Below are positions 26,842 through 35,193 of a stretch of DNA of 64,000 nucleotides, piece after piece. Source of the stretch: CAVQEG01 sp963711465 (lineage in GTDB: Bacteria; Bacteroidota; Ignavibacteria; OLB7); assembly GCA_963711465.1 (NCBI GenBank), contig CAVQEG010000001.1:1798001-1862000 (forward strand), given 5' to 3'. How positions within the stretch are numbered: position 1 is the first letter of the stretch; each line of letters starts with the position of its first letter. The position numbers and the translations under genes were made by a program. Below the pieces are notes generated by a model. The model worked only from the letters and a program-made list of their open reading frames with translations, was not told where the DNA came from and ran no database searches.

Positions 26842-27396
26842 TCACCGCGGTCGCTCCTGCTTCACCACCTCCAGTTCGAACACCATGTTGAGGGCTCTGA
26901 ACGTGAAGGCGAAGAGCTGCTCGTAGCGGTCGATGTATCGGTTGGCCAATCGTGCGACACCGAGCATCCGCCACACCTTCGGGAAGTGGATCTCGCGCTT
27001 GAGAATCCGGAACTGCACGCTGGTGTAGAGTCGGTTCGGCGAATCGACATCGAACGCATCGAAGATGAACGGACCGAAGAATCGAATGTGGGTCGGGTCG
27101 TTGTACGCGTAGCTGCTGCTGTAGTGCGGCGTCCGCACGTAGATCGTCGCGCCGTTACGGGCGACGCGGTGCACCTCCTCCATCACCGTGATCAGATTGT
27201 CGAGATGCTCGACGACGTCCTGCATGATCACGCGGTCGAAGCTGTCGGACTCGAGCGGATACGGGACGGAGTTGAGGTCGTGAACGATATCGGCCTGCGA
27301 ATTCGGACTGAGGTCGACGCCGACCACTTCAGTGGCCGACCCGGCACCCTCGAATTCCATCTTTACGTATCCGCAGCCAAGGTTCAGTACGCGCAT
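26842..27396 (-). CDS. Class I SAM-dependent methyltransferase
   Basis: A 184-residue Rossmann-fold methyltransferase. Motif I is VLNLGCGYVKMEFEG (residues 3-17), slightly unusual with Asn in place of Asp and an extended loop. It is followed by VVGVDLSP (motif II Asp) and FDRVIMQDVVEHLDN. A THIRFFGP segment and an aromatic C-terminal half could form the acceptor pocket. It lies between metK (6 bp upstream) and ahcY (59 bp downstream), so it is probably co-transcribed with the enzymes that make SAM and remove SAH. The acceptor is unknown; it resembles methyltransferases found in surface-polysaccharide clusters. Confidence 0.88.
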   Translation of the reverse strand: MRVLNLGCGYVKMEFEGAGSATEVVGVDLSPNSQADIVHDLNSVPYPLESDSFDRVIMQDVVEHLDNLITVMEEVHRVARNGATIYVRTPHYSSSYAYNDPTHIRFFGPFIFDAFDVDSPNRLYTSVQFRILKREIHFPKVWRMLGVARLANRYIDRYEQLFAFTFRALNMVFELEVVKQERPR

Positions 27397-27402
27397 CGGC
27401 TT

Positions 27403-28575
27403 TCAGGCCACCTCCCGAAGTTCCGCCGCCTCCTGGAGCATCGGCACGAGGTCGAGCTGTTCCCAGGTGAAGCCGGCTTCGTCGCGACCGAAATGTCCGT
27501 AGGCGGCGGTCTGGCGATAGATCGGATTGCGCAGCTTCAGCCGCTGGATGATTCCGCCCGGCGTCAGGTCGATCTTCGCGGCGATCAGCTCTGCCAGTTC
27601 GTGATCCGGACGCTTGCCGGTGCCGTGCGTCTGCACGCGGACGGAGACCGGGTCCTTGACGCCGATGGCGTAGGCCAGCTGGATGGTGCACTCGCGGGCC
27701 AGCCCTGCCGCCACGACGTTTTTGGCGACGTGACGCGCGGCGTAGGCCGCCGATCGATCGACCTTGGACGGATCCTTACCGCTGAAGGCGCCACCGCCGT
27801 GCGGTGCTTTTCCGCCGTAGGTGTCGACGATGATCTTCCGTCCGGTCAGCCCCGTATCGCCGTGCGGTCCGCCGATCTCGAAGTTGCCGGTCGGATTGAC
27901 GTAGTACTTCGTATTCGCATCGAGCATTCCGGCCGGAATCACCTCGCTGATGACGTACTCGTGCAGATCGGCGAGGATCTTCGCCCGCATCGTGTCGGAG
28001 TCGCCGATGTTGTCGTGCTGCGTCGAAACGACGATTGCATCGACCCGGACCGGGCGGTCATTCTCATCGTATTCGATGGTCACCTGGCTCTTCGAGTCGG
28101 GACGCAGGTAGGGCATGGGCGAGTCGTCCATCTTGCGCACTTCCGCCAGCCGGCGCATCAGCCGATGGGCGTACATGAGCGGCATCGGCATATACTCAGG
28201 GGTCTCGTCCGAGGCGTAGCCGAACATCATGCCCTGGTCGCCGGCACCGCCGACGTCGACGCCGCGGGAGATATCGGCGGACTGCGAGTGGACCGCATTG
28301 AGCACGCCGCATGAATCGCAGTCGAAGCGCAGCTCCGGGCGGACGTAGCCGATATCACGGATCGTCTCGCGCGCCACCTCGGCGAAATCGATGTACGTGT
28401 CGGTGGTAATCTCCCCGCCGATGACGACAAGGCCTGTCGTCACGAACGTCTCGCAGGCCACGCGTGCATTCGGATCGTCCTTGAGAATCGCGTCGAGGAT
28501 CGCATCGGATATCTGATCCGATACCTTGTCGGGATGTCCCTCGGAGACCGACTCCGACGTGAAGAGATATGACAT
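27403..28575 (-). CDS. metK: S-adenosylmethionine synthetase
   Basis: A 390-residue MAT, which makes SAM from methionine and ATP. It shows the N-terminal FTSESVSEGHPDKVSDQISD (residues 5-24), signature 1 GAGDQGMMFGYA, and signature 2 GGGAFSGKDPSKVDRS in the C-terminal third. The length is standard. It appears to be first in a metK-methyltransferase-ahcY operon. The 78-bp gap upstream shows no SAM riboswitch that I can recognise. Confidence 0.98.
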   Translation of the reverse strand: MSYLFTSESVSEGHPDKVSDQISDAILDAILKDDPNARVACETFVTTGLVVIGGEITTDTYIDFAEVARETIRDIGYVRPELRFDCDSCGVLNAVHSQSADISRGVDVGGAGDQGMMFGYASDETPEYMPMPLMYAHRLMRRLAEVRKMDDSPMPYLRPDSKSQVTIEYDENDRPVRVDAIVVSTQHDNIGDSDTMRAKILADLHEYVISEVIPAGMLDANTKYYVNPTGNFEIGGPHGDTGLTGRKIIVDTYGGKAPHGGGAFSGKDPSKVDRSAAYAARHVAKNVVAAGLARECTIQLAYAIGVKDPVSVRVQTHGTGKRPDHELAELIAAKIDLTPGGIIQRLKLRNPIYRQTAAYGHFGRDEAGFTWEQLDLVPMLQEAAELREVA

Positions 28576-28653
28576 GGCTCTACCGAATTACTGTATGAAT
28601 GTTGAATTCGCGTGCATGCGTTGAGGGGCCGGGCAGCCGCACGGGAAACCTAC

Positions 28654-29628
28654 TCAGCCGAGGCCGAGCTCGCTGTTGGCGCCGATGTTGACGTGACGCG
28701 CGCTTCCGTGCACGTGCGCCTCATTGCCGATGATCGACTGATCGAGCATCGCACCGGTGACCACCGCCGAGTTACCGACGATCGAGTCGGTAATGATCGA
28801 ATCGCTTACCACCGCACCGTCGGCAATCGTTGCGTTGGGACCGATGATGGAATTTGAAATCTGCGCCGACGGCGAGATGTGCACCGGCGGATTGACCACC
28901 ACGCCGGATATCCTGCGCTCGGTCGAATCCCGCTCCAGCAGGTGGCGATTGGTCGCAAGCAGCGTCTCGGGCTTGCCGCAATCGAACCAGCCGTCGACGT
29001 TGAACGTCGTGAAGCGCTCGCCGCGGTCGATCATCATCTGCAGTGCGTCGGTCAGCTGGTACTCGCCGCGCGTGCGATGGTCCTGCTCGACGAGCGTCGT
29101 CAGACACTCGGCCAGCAGCGGCGCATTGGCGATGTAGTAGAGGCCCACGATCGCAAGATCGGTCGGCGGGACGTCGGGCTTCTCCACCAGGTGGCTCACC
29201 GCGCCTCCCTTCATCTCGACGACTCCGAATCGACGCGGATCGTCGACACGTTTGACGCCGAGCGCCGAATTCCCGCCGGACAGCACCGGCTTCAGATCGA
29301 CGTCGAATATCGTGTCGCCGAGAATGATCAGCACCGGTCCGTCCTCGAGCGCCTCGCGAGCGAGGTAGATTGCGTGGCCGAGCCCTTCACGCGTGTGCTG
29401 CTCGACGAAGTCGACGTCGAAGGAGTAGTTGGCGCGAACGTACTCCTCGACCTGGTCGCCCATGTAGCCGACGATGATTGTCGCAGAGGTGATCCCCTCC
29501 TCCAGAAGCGTATCGAGAATATGCCCGAGAATCGGCTTGCCGGCGACGTTGAGCAGCACCTTGGGAAGGGTATAGGTGTGCGGACGGAGTCGAGAGCCGA
29601 CGCCGGCGACAGGAATGATCGCGTGCAT
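28654..29628 (-). CDS. Sugar-1-phosphate nucleotidyltransferase (RfbA/GlmU-like)
   Basis: A 324-residue enzyme with an N-terminal nucleotidyltransferase domain: IIPVAGVGSRLRPHTYTLPK (residues 4-23, the GxGxRLxPxT...PK signature), the metal Asp in LIILGDTIFD, and VEKPDVPP. From about residue 245 a left-handed beta-helix of hexapeptide repeats begins (ISPSAQISNSIIGPNATIAD and so on). This layout is shared by archaeal-type glucose-1-phosphate thymidylyl/uridylyltransferases. The sugar cannot be assigned. It is upstream of metK by 78 bp on the same strand and presumably supplies NDP-sugars for glycans. Confidence 0.9.
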   Translation of the reverse strand: MHAIIPVAGVGSRLRPHTYTLPKVLLNVAGKPILGHILDTLLEEGITSATIIVGYMGDQVEEYVRANYSFDVDFVEQHTREGLGHAIYLAREALEDGPVLIILGDTIFDVDLKPVLSGGNSALGVKRVDDPRRFGVVEMKGGAVSHLVEKPDVPPTDLAIVGLYYIANAPLLAECLTTLVEQDHRTRGEYQLTDALQMMIDRGERFTTFNVDGWFDCGKPETLLATNRHLLERDSTERRISGVVVNPPVHISPSAQISNSIIGPNATIADGAVVSDSIITDSIVGNSAVVTGAMLDQSIIGNEAHVHGSARHVNIGANSELGLG

Positions 29629-29812
29629 GAATCGAATGTGTGCTTCCGCGTTGGTGCCGGCCGCTCATCTACGCCCATGACGGCCGACACCGGTCGGGTG
29701 CCGGGCGGTCGCCGGGTGGCATTCGAGGGCCTGACGGGCAGAAATGCTCGAAAGATTCCCAACTTACGAAAAAGGGGTGGCTCGCTCGCCGCCGCCACAC
29801 GTACCTGATTCC

Positions 29813-31870
29813 ATGATCGACTTCGACAACATCCACACGCATGGTTTCGCCCGTGCGGCCGTCTGCATCCCCCACGTTCGCGTTGCCGATCCGGCGTTCA
29901 ATCTCCGCCAGACCCTCTCGCTGGCGCGACGCGCCGCCGACGCCCACGCCGGTATCGTCCTCTTCCCCGAACTCGGCCTCTCGAGCTACTCCGCCGACGA
30001 CCTGTTCCACCAGGATGCCCTGCTCGATGCCACCGCCCATGCCGTCGCACGCCTCGTCGAGGAGAGCACCTTCATGCGCCCCGTGCTGTTGGTCGGAGCA
30101 GCGCTGCGCTTCGAAAACAAACTCTTCAACTGCGCCGTCGTCGTCCATCGCGGTCGCATCCTCGGAATCGTTCCCAAAACCTATCTGCCGAACTACCGCG
30201 AGTTCTACGAGAAACGCCAGTTCACCCCCGCATCAGATGCCGCGTGGGACCGTGTGCGATTCATGGGCCACGAGATCCCCTTCGGCAATGACCTGCTCTT
30301 CGACGCGGTCGACTTCGACAACCTCGTGCTGCACGCGGAGATCTGCGAAGACCTGTGGGTGCCGATTCCACCCAGTACCATCGCCTCGATGGCCGGCGCC
30401 ACCGTGCTGGCCAACCTGTCGGCCAGCAACATCACGATCGGCAAGGCCGAGTACCGACGCGACCTCTGCGCCTCGCAGTCCGGTCGATGCATCGCCGCCT
30501 ATCTCTACGCCGCCGCCGGCCCCGGTGAGTCCACGACGGACCTCGCCTGGGACGGTCATGCCATGATCTGGGAGAACAATGAACTGCTGGCCGAATCAGA
30601 ACGCTTCTCCGGAAGCGAGCAGCTGATCCTCGCCGATGTCGACCTCGAACGCCTCGCCCAGGATCGCATGCGGATGACCTCGTTCAATGATGCCGTCGGT
30701 GACCATCGCCACGCCGTCCGCCGTGCCCGTCGCGTCGAGTTCGAACTCGGTCCCCCCGATGCCGATCGCGTCCCCCTCGTCCGGACCGTCGATCGGTTCC
30801 CCTACGTCCCGAACGATCCGGCACAGCGCGATGCGCGCTGCTTCGAAGCGTACAACATCCAGATGCACGGCCTGCTCAAACGGCTGCAGGCGACCGGAAT
30901 CCAACGGACGGTGATCGGTGTCTCCGGAGGTCTCGACTCCACACAGGCGCTGTTGGTGGCCGCGCGGACCATGGACCGGCTGGGACTGCCGCGCACCAAC
31001 ATCCTCGCCTACACCCTGCCCGGATTCGCGACGAGCTCCCATACCTACGACAACGCCTGGGCCCTCATGCGCTCCCTCGGTGTCACCGCCGGAGAAATCG
31101 ACATCCGCCCCTCGTCCATGCAGATGATGAAGGACATCGGGCATCCCTTCGCCGAAGGCCGCGAGCACTACGACGTCACCTTTGAGAACGTTCAGGCCGG
31201 CGAACGCACCTCACACCTGTTCCGACTCGCCAACGAGCATGACGCCCTGGTGCTCGGCACCAGTGATCTCTCCGAACTCGCCCTCGGCTGGACGACCTAT
31301 GGCGTCGGCGACCAGATGTCGCACTACAACGTCAACGCATCGGTGCCGAAGACACTGATTCAGTACCTGATCGACTGGGAGATTCACAATGGGGAATTCG
31401 CCGAGGAGGCGTCCGACGTCCTGCAGTCGATCCTGAGGACCGAGATCTCGCCCGAATTGATTCCCAGTTCCGACGACGGCACCCGCCCGACGCAACGCAC
31501 CGAGGCGGTCATCGGTCCGTACGAACTGCAGGATTTCAACCTCTACTACATCACGCGCTACGGCTTTCGTCCGACGAAGGTCGCCTACCTCGCCCTGCAC
31601 GCGTGGGGCGATCGCCAGCGCGGCTCGTGGCCCGATGATCGACCGATCGACGAACGTCACGAATACGACCTGGACGAAATCGTCAGATGGCTCGAGGTCT
31701 TCCTCCGGCGGTTCTTCAAGACGAGTCAGTTCAAACGCTCGGCTATGCCGAACGGACCGAAGGTCGGCTCGGGCGGTTCGCTCTCACCGCGCGGTGACTG
31801 GCGAGCACCGTCGGATTCGGAAGCCACGGCCTGGCTCGACGCGCTGGCCGCCATCCAACGTCCGCAATGA
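29813..31870 (+). CDS. nadE: Glutamine-dependent NAD+ synthetase
   Basis: A 685-residue two-domain NadE, which amidates nicotinic acid adenine dinucleotide using glutamine. The N-terminal nitrilase-type glutaminase has its triad as Glu53 (LFPELGLSSY), Lys122 (PKTYLPNYREFYE) and Cys178 (HAEICEDLWVP). The C-terminal synthetase has the ATP PP-loop SGGLDSTQAL and LGTSDLSELALGW. The overall form matches the long mycobacterial-type enzyme. I selected the ATG of MIDFDNIHTHGF since the family starts just before HGFxRxA. It overlaps the acyltransferase start by 4 bp. Confidence 0.96.
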   Translation: MIDFDNIHTHGFARAAVCIPHVRVADPAFNLRQTLSLARRAADAHAGIVLFPELGLSSYSADDLFHQDALLDATAHAVARLVEESTFMRPVLLVGAALRFENKLFNCAVVVHRGRILGIVPKTYLPNYREFYEKRQFTPASDAAWDRVRFMGHEIPFGNDLLFDAVDFDNLVLHAEICEDLWVPIPPSTIASMAGATVLANLSASNITIGKAEYRRDLCASQSGRCIAAYLYAAAGPGESTTDLAWDGHAMIWENNELLAESERFSGSEQLILADVDLERLAQDRMRMTSFNDAVGDHRHAVRRARRVEFELGPPDADRVPLVRTVDRFPYVPNDPAQRDARCFEAYNIQMHGLLKRLQATGIQRTVIGVSGGLDSTQALLVAARTMDRLGLPRTNILAYTLPGFATSSHTYDNAWALMRSLGVTAGEIDIRPSSMQMMKDIGHPFAEGREHYDVTFENVQAGERTSHLFRLANEHDALVLGTSDLSELALGWTTYGVGDQMSHYNVNASVPKTLIQYLIDWEIHNGEFAEEASDVLQSILRTEISPELIPSSDDGTRPTQRTEAVIGPYELQDFNLYYITRYGFRPTKVAYLALHAWGDRQRGSWPDDRPIDERHEYDLDEIVRWLEVFLRRFFKTSQFKRSAMPNGPKVGSGGSLSPRGDWRAPSDSEATAWLDALAAIQRPQ

Positions 31871-33042
31871 CCGTAACGAATTCCAATGAGCCGTTTCGAG
31901 TCGGGTATCGACCCGAACTCGACGGCGTGCGCGCGTTCGCGGTGATGGCCGTCATGTGTTTCCACGCGTTTCTGCCGTTCGCCTCCGGTGGGTTCATCGG
32001 TGTCGACGTGTTCTTCGTATTGAGCGGATTTCTCATCACCGCGCTGCTGTGCGAGGAGTGGCGGAATAACGGCACGGTATCGCTGCGCCGCTTCTACCTC
32101 CGTCGCGCGCTTCGGCTGCTTCCCGCCCTGGTGCTGCTGCTGACGGTGTGCGATCTCTTCGTGGTTATCTCCTCGCCTGATCTGGCCATCAAATTCTTCC
32201 GCGCATCGGTAATCTCGCTGTTTTACGTGGCCAATTGGGCGGTGGCATTCGACTGGGTCCGGATGTACGCCTTCCTCCACACCTGGTCGCTGTCGATCGA
32301 AGAACAGTTCTACGTCCTCTGGCCGATCCTGCTGATCGTCATGCTGCGGATGCGTGTTTCAAAGCGGGTGATCGCGGCGGTTGCAGTGGCGGGAATCATC
32401 GCGGCAATTGCCACGCGTGCGGTGCTGTGGAGTCACCACGTACCCTATGCCCGCGTCTACGCCGGACTCGACACACGGGGCGACGCGTTGCTGACCGGCT
32501 GCCTGATCGGACTGCTCGCGTCGTGGAACTGGTTGCCGTCCTCCCGACTGGGTCGCCGGATTTCGTCGGTGGGAATGGTGGTCGGCATGGTCGTGCTCGC
32601 GGCGTTCGTCGTGGTGCTCAAGGTGGAGGTCCCGTACGTCTGGTACATCCCCTACGGAATTACTCCCATCGCCAGCGGCCTGATGCTCGTCGGACTGCTG
32701 GTCGCACCGATCGCACCGCTCAACGCGATACTCCGTCATCCGACAGTCGTCTGGATCGGTCGCCTCTCGTACGGACTCTATTTGTGGCACTACCCCATCT
32801 TCATACGCAGCGAGGCAATCATACCCAGGGAGCAATACGGGTGGATCGCGTTCGTGGTGCCGGCAGCGCTCTCGTTCGCAGCTGCAGCGGCGTCGTTCTA
32901 CCTGCTGGAGCGACCGCTGTTGCGATTGAAGAACAGAATTGGAATCGGGCGCGTGCCGGCGGACGATTCGTCCGTTCAGCGAATGGCCGACGGGCCTATT
33001 GCTCACCTCTCTTCGGCGTACGACCGAGAAACATCTCGATGA
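31867..33042 (+). CDS. Membrane acyltransferase (acyltransferase-3/OafA family)
   Basis: A 391-residue polytopic membrane protein with about ten helices. The family motifs are present: YRPELDGVRAFAVMAVMCFHA (catalytic His at the end of the first helix region; residues 14-34), GFIGVDVFFVLSGFLIT, FYLRRALRLLPAL (Arg-rich loop) and HTWSLSIEEQFY. These enzymes O-acetylate surface polysaccharides or lipids. The start lies within ATGA of nadE, so translation is coupled although the roles appear unrelated. Its 3' end overlaps the convergent vWA gene by 47 bp; the last 40 or so residues are hydrophilic. Confidence 0.92.
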   Translation: MTVTNSNEPFRVGYRPELDGVRAFAVMAVMCFHAFLPFASGGFIGVDVFFVLSGFLITALLCEEWRNNGTVSLRRFYLRRALRLLPALVLLLTVCDLFVVISSPDLAIKFFRASVISLFYVANWAVAFDWVRMYAFLHTWSLSIEEQFYVLWPILLIVMLRMRVSKRVIAAVAVAGIIAAIATRAVLWSHHVPYARVYAGLDTRGDALLTGCLIGLLASWNWLPSSRLGRRISSVGMVVGMVVLAAFVVVLKVEVPYVWYIPYGITPIASGLMLVGLLVAPIAPLNAILRHPTVVWIGRLSYGLYLWHYPIFIRSEAIIPREQYGWIAFVVPAALSFAAAAASFYLLERPLLRLKNRIGIGRVPADDSSVQRMADGPIAHLSSAYDRETSR

Positions 33043-35086
33043 ATGCGCAGATGATCGCGAGGCCGAGCAGATAGCGCCACAGCTCGAGCCCCTGGCGCGA
33101 CTCGGTGATCTCGGATCGGAATCGCGAGGGCGCAGCGTCGAGTATCGTCAGTTTGTCGGGGTCGATCATGTGCGCGCCAATGCGACTGCGCAGTTGCTCC
33201 TGGCTCATCGGTGTCAGATCGCTTTCGCCGGAGCCGACGTTGACGGTGAACAGCGCGATATCCTCATTGCCGGAGCTGACGTGGTAAACGCCCGGCTGCG
33301 TCGTATGGTCGTAGACGACGTACGCGCCGGTCGGATACTGACGCACCGGTACGAACTCGTCCTCACCCGATGGCGGGGTCACGCGAACCCGCTCGGGCAG
33401 CGTTCCCTGACCTCGGATCACGAGTGTCGCCGTCTCCCCTACCGTCACACGCTCGAACGCCTCGCCGGTCGCACCGACGTAGCGCACTGATCGAATCGCG
33501 ATCGGCACGAAAATCTTCTCGGTCGGAAGCGTACTCCATTCGGTGGTCGGCGGCACGCCGATGTAGACGATGCGCCCGCGACCCCGACGGAATTCACTCA
33601 TGAACGGCTGTCCGTTCGACAGTCGAATCACCGTCTCACCACCCGATGCCGGCATCATCGTCTGCACATCCGGCGACTCGACTTCTCCCGGATCGTTGGG
33701 ATCGAAGACGCCCTCGAACATCGGGTGCTCGCGCTGGACGTAGGAGAAGGTGAACGCCTGTCGGGCACCGGCGTTCACCGGCGCTCCGAGCCCCATACCG
33801 ACGGCGGCGCCAAGCGTCTGATTGAATTTCGCCCTGTCGACATGCGGTCCACCGTATATCACCAGGCCACCGCCACGCTCGAGGTACTGCGAGAGTCGTG
33901 TTGCATCGGCCGGCGTCAGTCGCGGGACGTCGACGAGAACGACGGTGGAGAAATTCGAAAGGTCGATGGAGCCGAGCGAGGATGGCGGGAATTTCTGCAG
34001 CGTCACGGCGTTGCCCGAGACGCCGAGCACGAGTTCGAGATAGCGCAGTTCCGAAGGATCGCCGATGAGCGCGGTGCGAAGCCGATCGAGAACGCGGAAG
34101 GAGAAGTACCGGCGATTGTCCGCCTCGAATTCATCCCCGCTCACCTCGACGTACCCGCCCACCATTCCGGCGCGTTTCGGCGGCGCCGACAGATCGATTG
34201 ACTGCGACTGGCCCGCGTCCAGCGTCACGCTTCCCTGTGCGATGCGATTGTCATCGACGTACATGGAGACCACGGCATTCTCCACGCGCTTCTCCCCGTA
34301 GTTGTGCACCCAGGCGCGCAGATCGACGGGCTTCTCCTGCTGGTAGACCGTCGAGAGAATCCTGATCGAATCGAGCGCGAGGTTGCTCGCCGCAGGTCCC
34401 GTGCGATCACCGATGGGTACGACGTAGACGCGGGTGGCATCGGAGAAGAGCTTGAGCGAATCGGTGGCTCCGCGGACGTTGCCGCGCTGGGCATCGGTGA
34501 CAATGTAGAGTTCCTTGTTGACGGTCTCGGAGCGATCGAACAGCCGTGCGGCGACACGCATGGCGTCGTCGAGATCGGCGCGACGGTAGCTGAGCTTCAT
34601 CTCATCGATGCGCCTGCGGAGCGACTCACGGTTGTGTGTCGGCTCCGCGTCGACGGCGGAGCCCGGATCGGTCATTGGAACGAGGAACGCCGCGTCGCCC
34701 TGCTCGAGCATGTCCACCACTTCGCGGGCCGCGGCACGCGCCTGCTGCAGCCGTTCGCCCGACGCATCGCGCGCTCCCATGGAGAAGGAATCATCGAAGA
34801 GGATGACCGCTGTCGACGACGCGTGCGATCCCGGCAGCGCCAGCGACGTCCGCACTGCCGGACGTGCGAAGGCGAGCACGGCGAAGACGATCAGCGCCAC
34901 GCGCAGCAGCATCAGCAGAATCTGCTTCAGCTTCAGCGCGCGAAGCCGCGTCTTCTGCAGTTCCTTGAGGAACCGCAGGGAGGAGAACTCCACGACGCGC
35001 ATGCGCCGAAGGTTCAACAGGTGCAGCAGCAGCGGGATCGCCGCCGCGGCCAGACCGAACAGGATGAACGGATTCAGAAACGCCAT
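32996..35086 (-). CDS. BatA-like membrane protein with von Willebrand factor A domain
   Basis: A 696-residue protein. The N-terminus FLNPFILFGLAAAAIPLLLHLL (residues 3-24) and LKLKQILLMLLRVALIVFAVLAFARP are the two helices of the BatA N-terminal domain. The vWA domain follows, with the MIDAS start VILFDDSFSMGA (DxSxS). The middle holds beta-rich domains and a glutamine-amidotransferase-like segment (VVLVDVPRLTP, GGGLVIYGGP) without catalytic residues that I can identify. A C-terminal helix (LLGLAIICAFIEMFLG) anchors the end. Bacteroidota aerotolerance-type and related envelope proteins have this layout. I chose the ATG of MAFLNPF; the longer frame is unlikely. Confidence 0.9.
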   Translation of the reverse strand: MAFLNPFILFGLAAAAIPLLLHLLNLRRMRVVEFSSLRFLKELQKTRLRALKLKQILLMLLRVALIVFAVLAFARPAVRTSLALPGSHASSTAVILFDDSFSMGARDASGERLQQARAAAREVVDMLEQGDAAFLVPMTDPGSAVDAEPTHNRESLRRRIDEMKLSYRRADLDDAMRVAARLFDRSETVNKELYIVTDAQRGNVRGATDSLKLFSDATRVYVVPIGDRTGPAASNLALDSIRILSTVYQQEKPVDLRAWVHNYGEKRVENAVVSMYVDDNRIAQGSVTLDAGQSQSIDLSAPPKRAGMVGGYVEVSGDEFEADNRRYFSFRVLDRLRTALIGDPSELRYLELVLGVSGNAVTLQKFPPSSLGSIDLSNFSTVVLVDVPRLTPADATRLSQYLERGGGLVIYGGPHVDRAKFNQTLGAAVGMGLGAPVNAGARQAFTFSYVQREHPMFEGVFDPNDPGEVESPDVQTMMPASGGETVIRLSNGQPFMSEFRRGRGRIVYIGVPPTTEWSTLPTEKIFVPIAIRSVRYVGATGEAFERVTVGETATLVIRGQGTLPERVRVTPPSGEDEFVPVRQYPTGAYVVYDHTTQPGVYHVSSGNEDIALFTVNVGSGESDLTPMSQEQLRSRIGAHMIDPDKLTILDAAPSRFRSEITESRQGLELWRYLLGLAIICAFIEMFLGRTPKRGEQ

Positions 35087-35161
35087 AGGTGTGAAGATAG
35101 ATACGACGTGCCGCGGTCGACAACGTCCGTCGGAGCGCAAATTCGCCCACGGGCCCGCTTC

Positions 35162-35169
35162 GTATCTTC
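35162..35169 (+). promoter_or_regulatory. Possible -7 element for polA
   Basis: TATCTTCG differs from TAnnTTTG by one base, 24 bp before the polA ATG; a weak TTCG lies about 19 bp further upstream. Tentative. Confidence 0.25.
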
Positions 35170-35193
35170 GTCGTCTTTCATGCCGATACCACT

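Noticed and set aside
28576..28653. Possible SAM riboswitch upstream of metK
   Set aside because: The gap is only 78 bp and shows no arrangement resembling known SAM aptamers.
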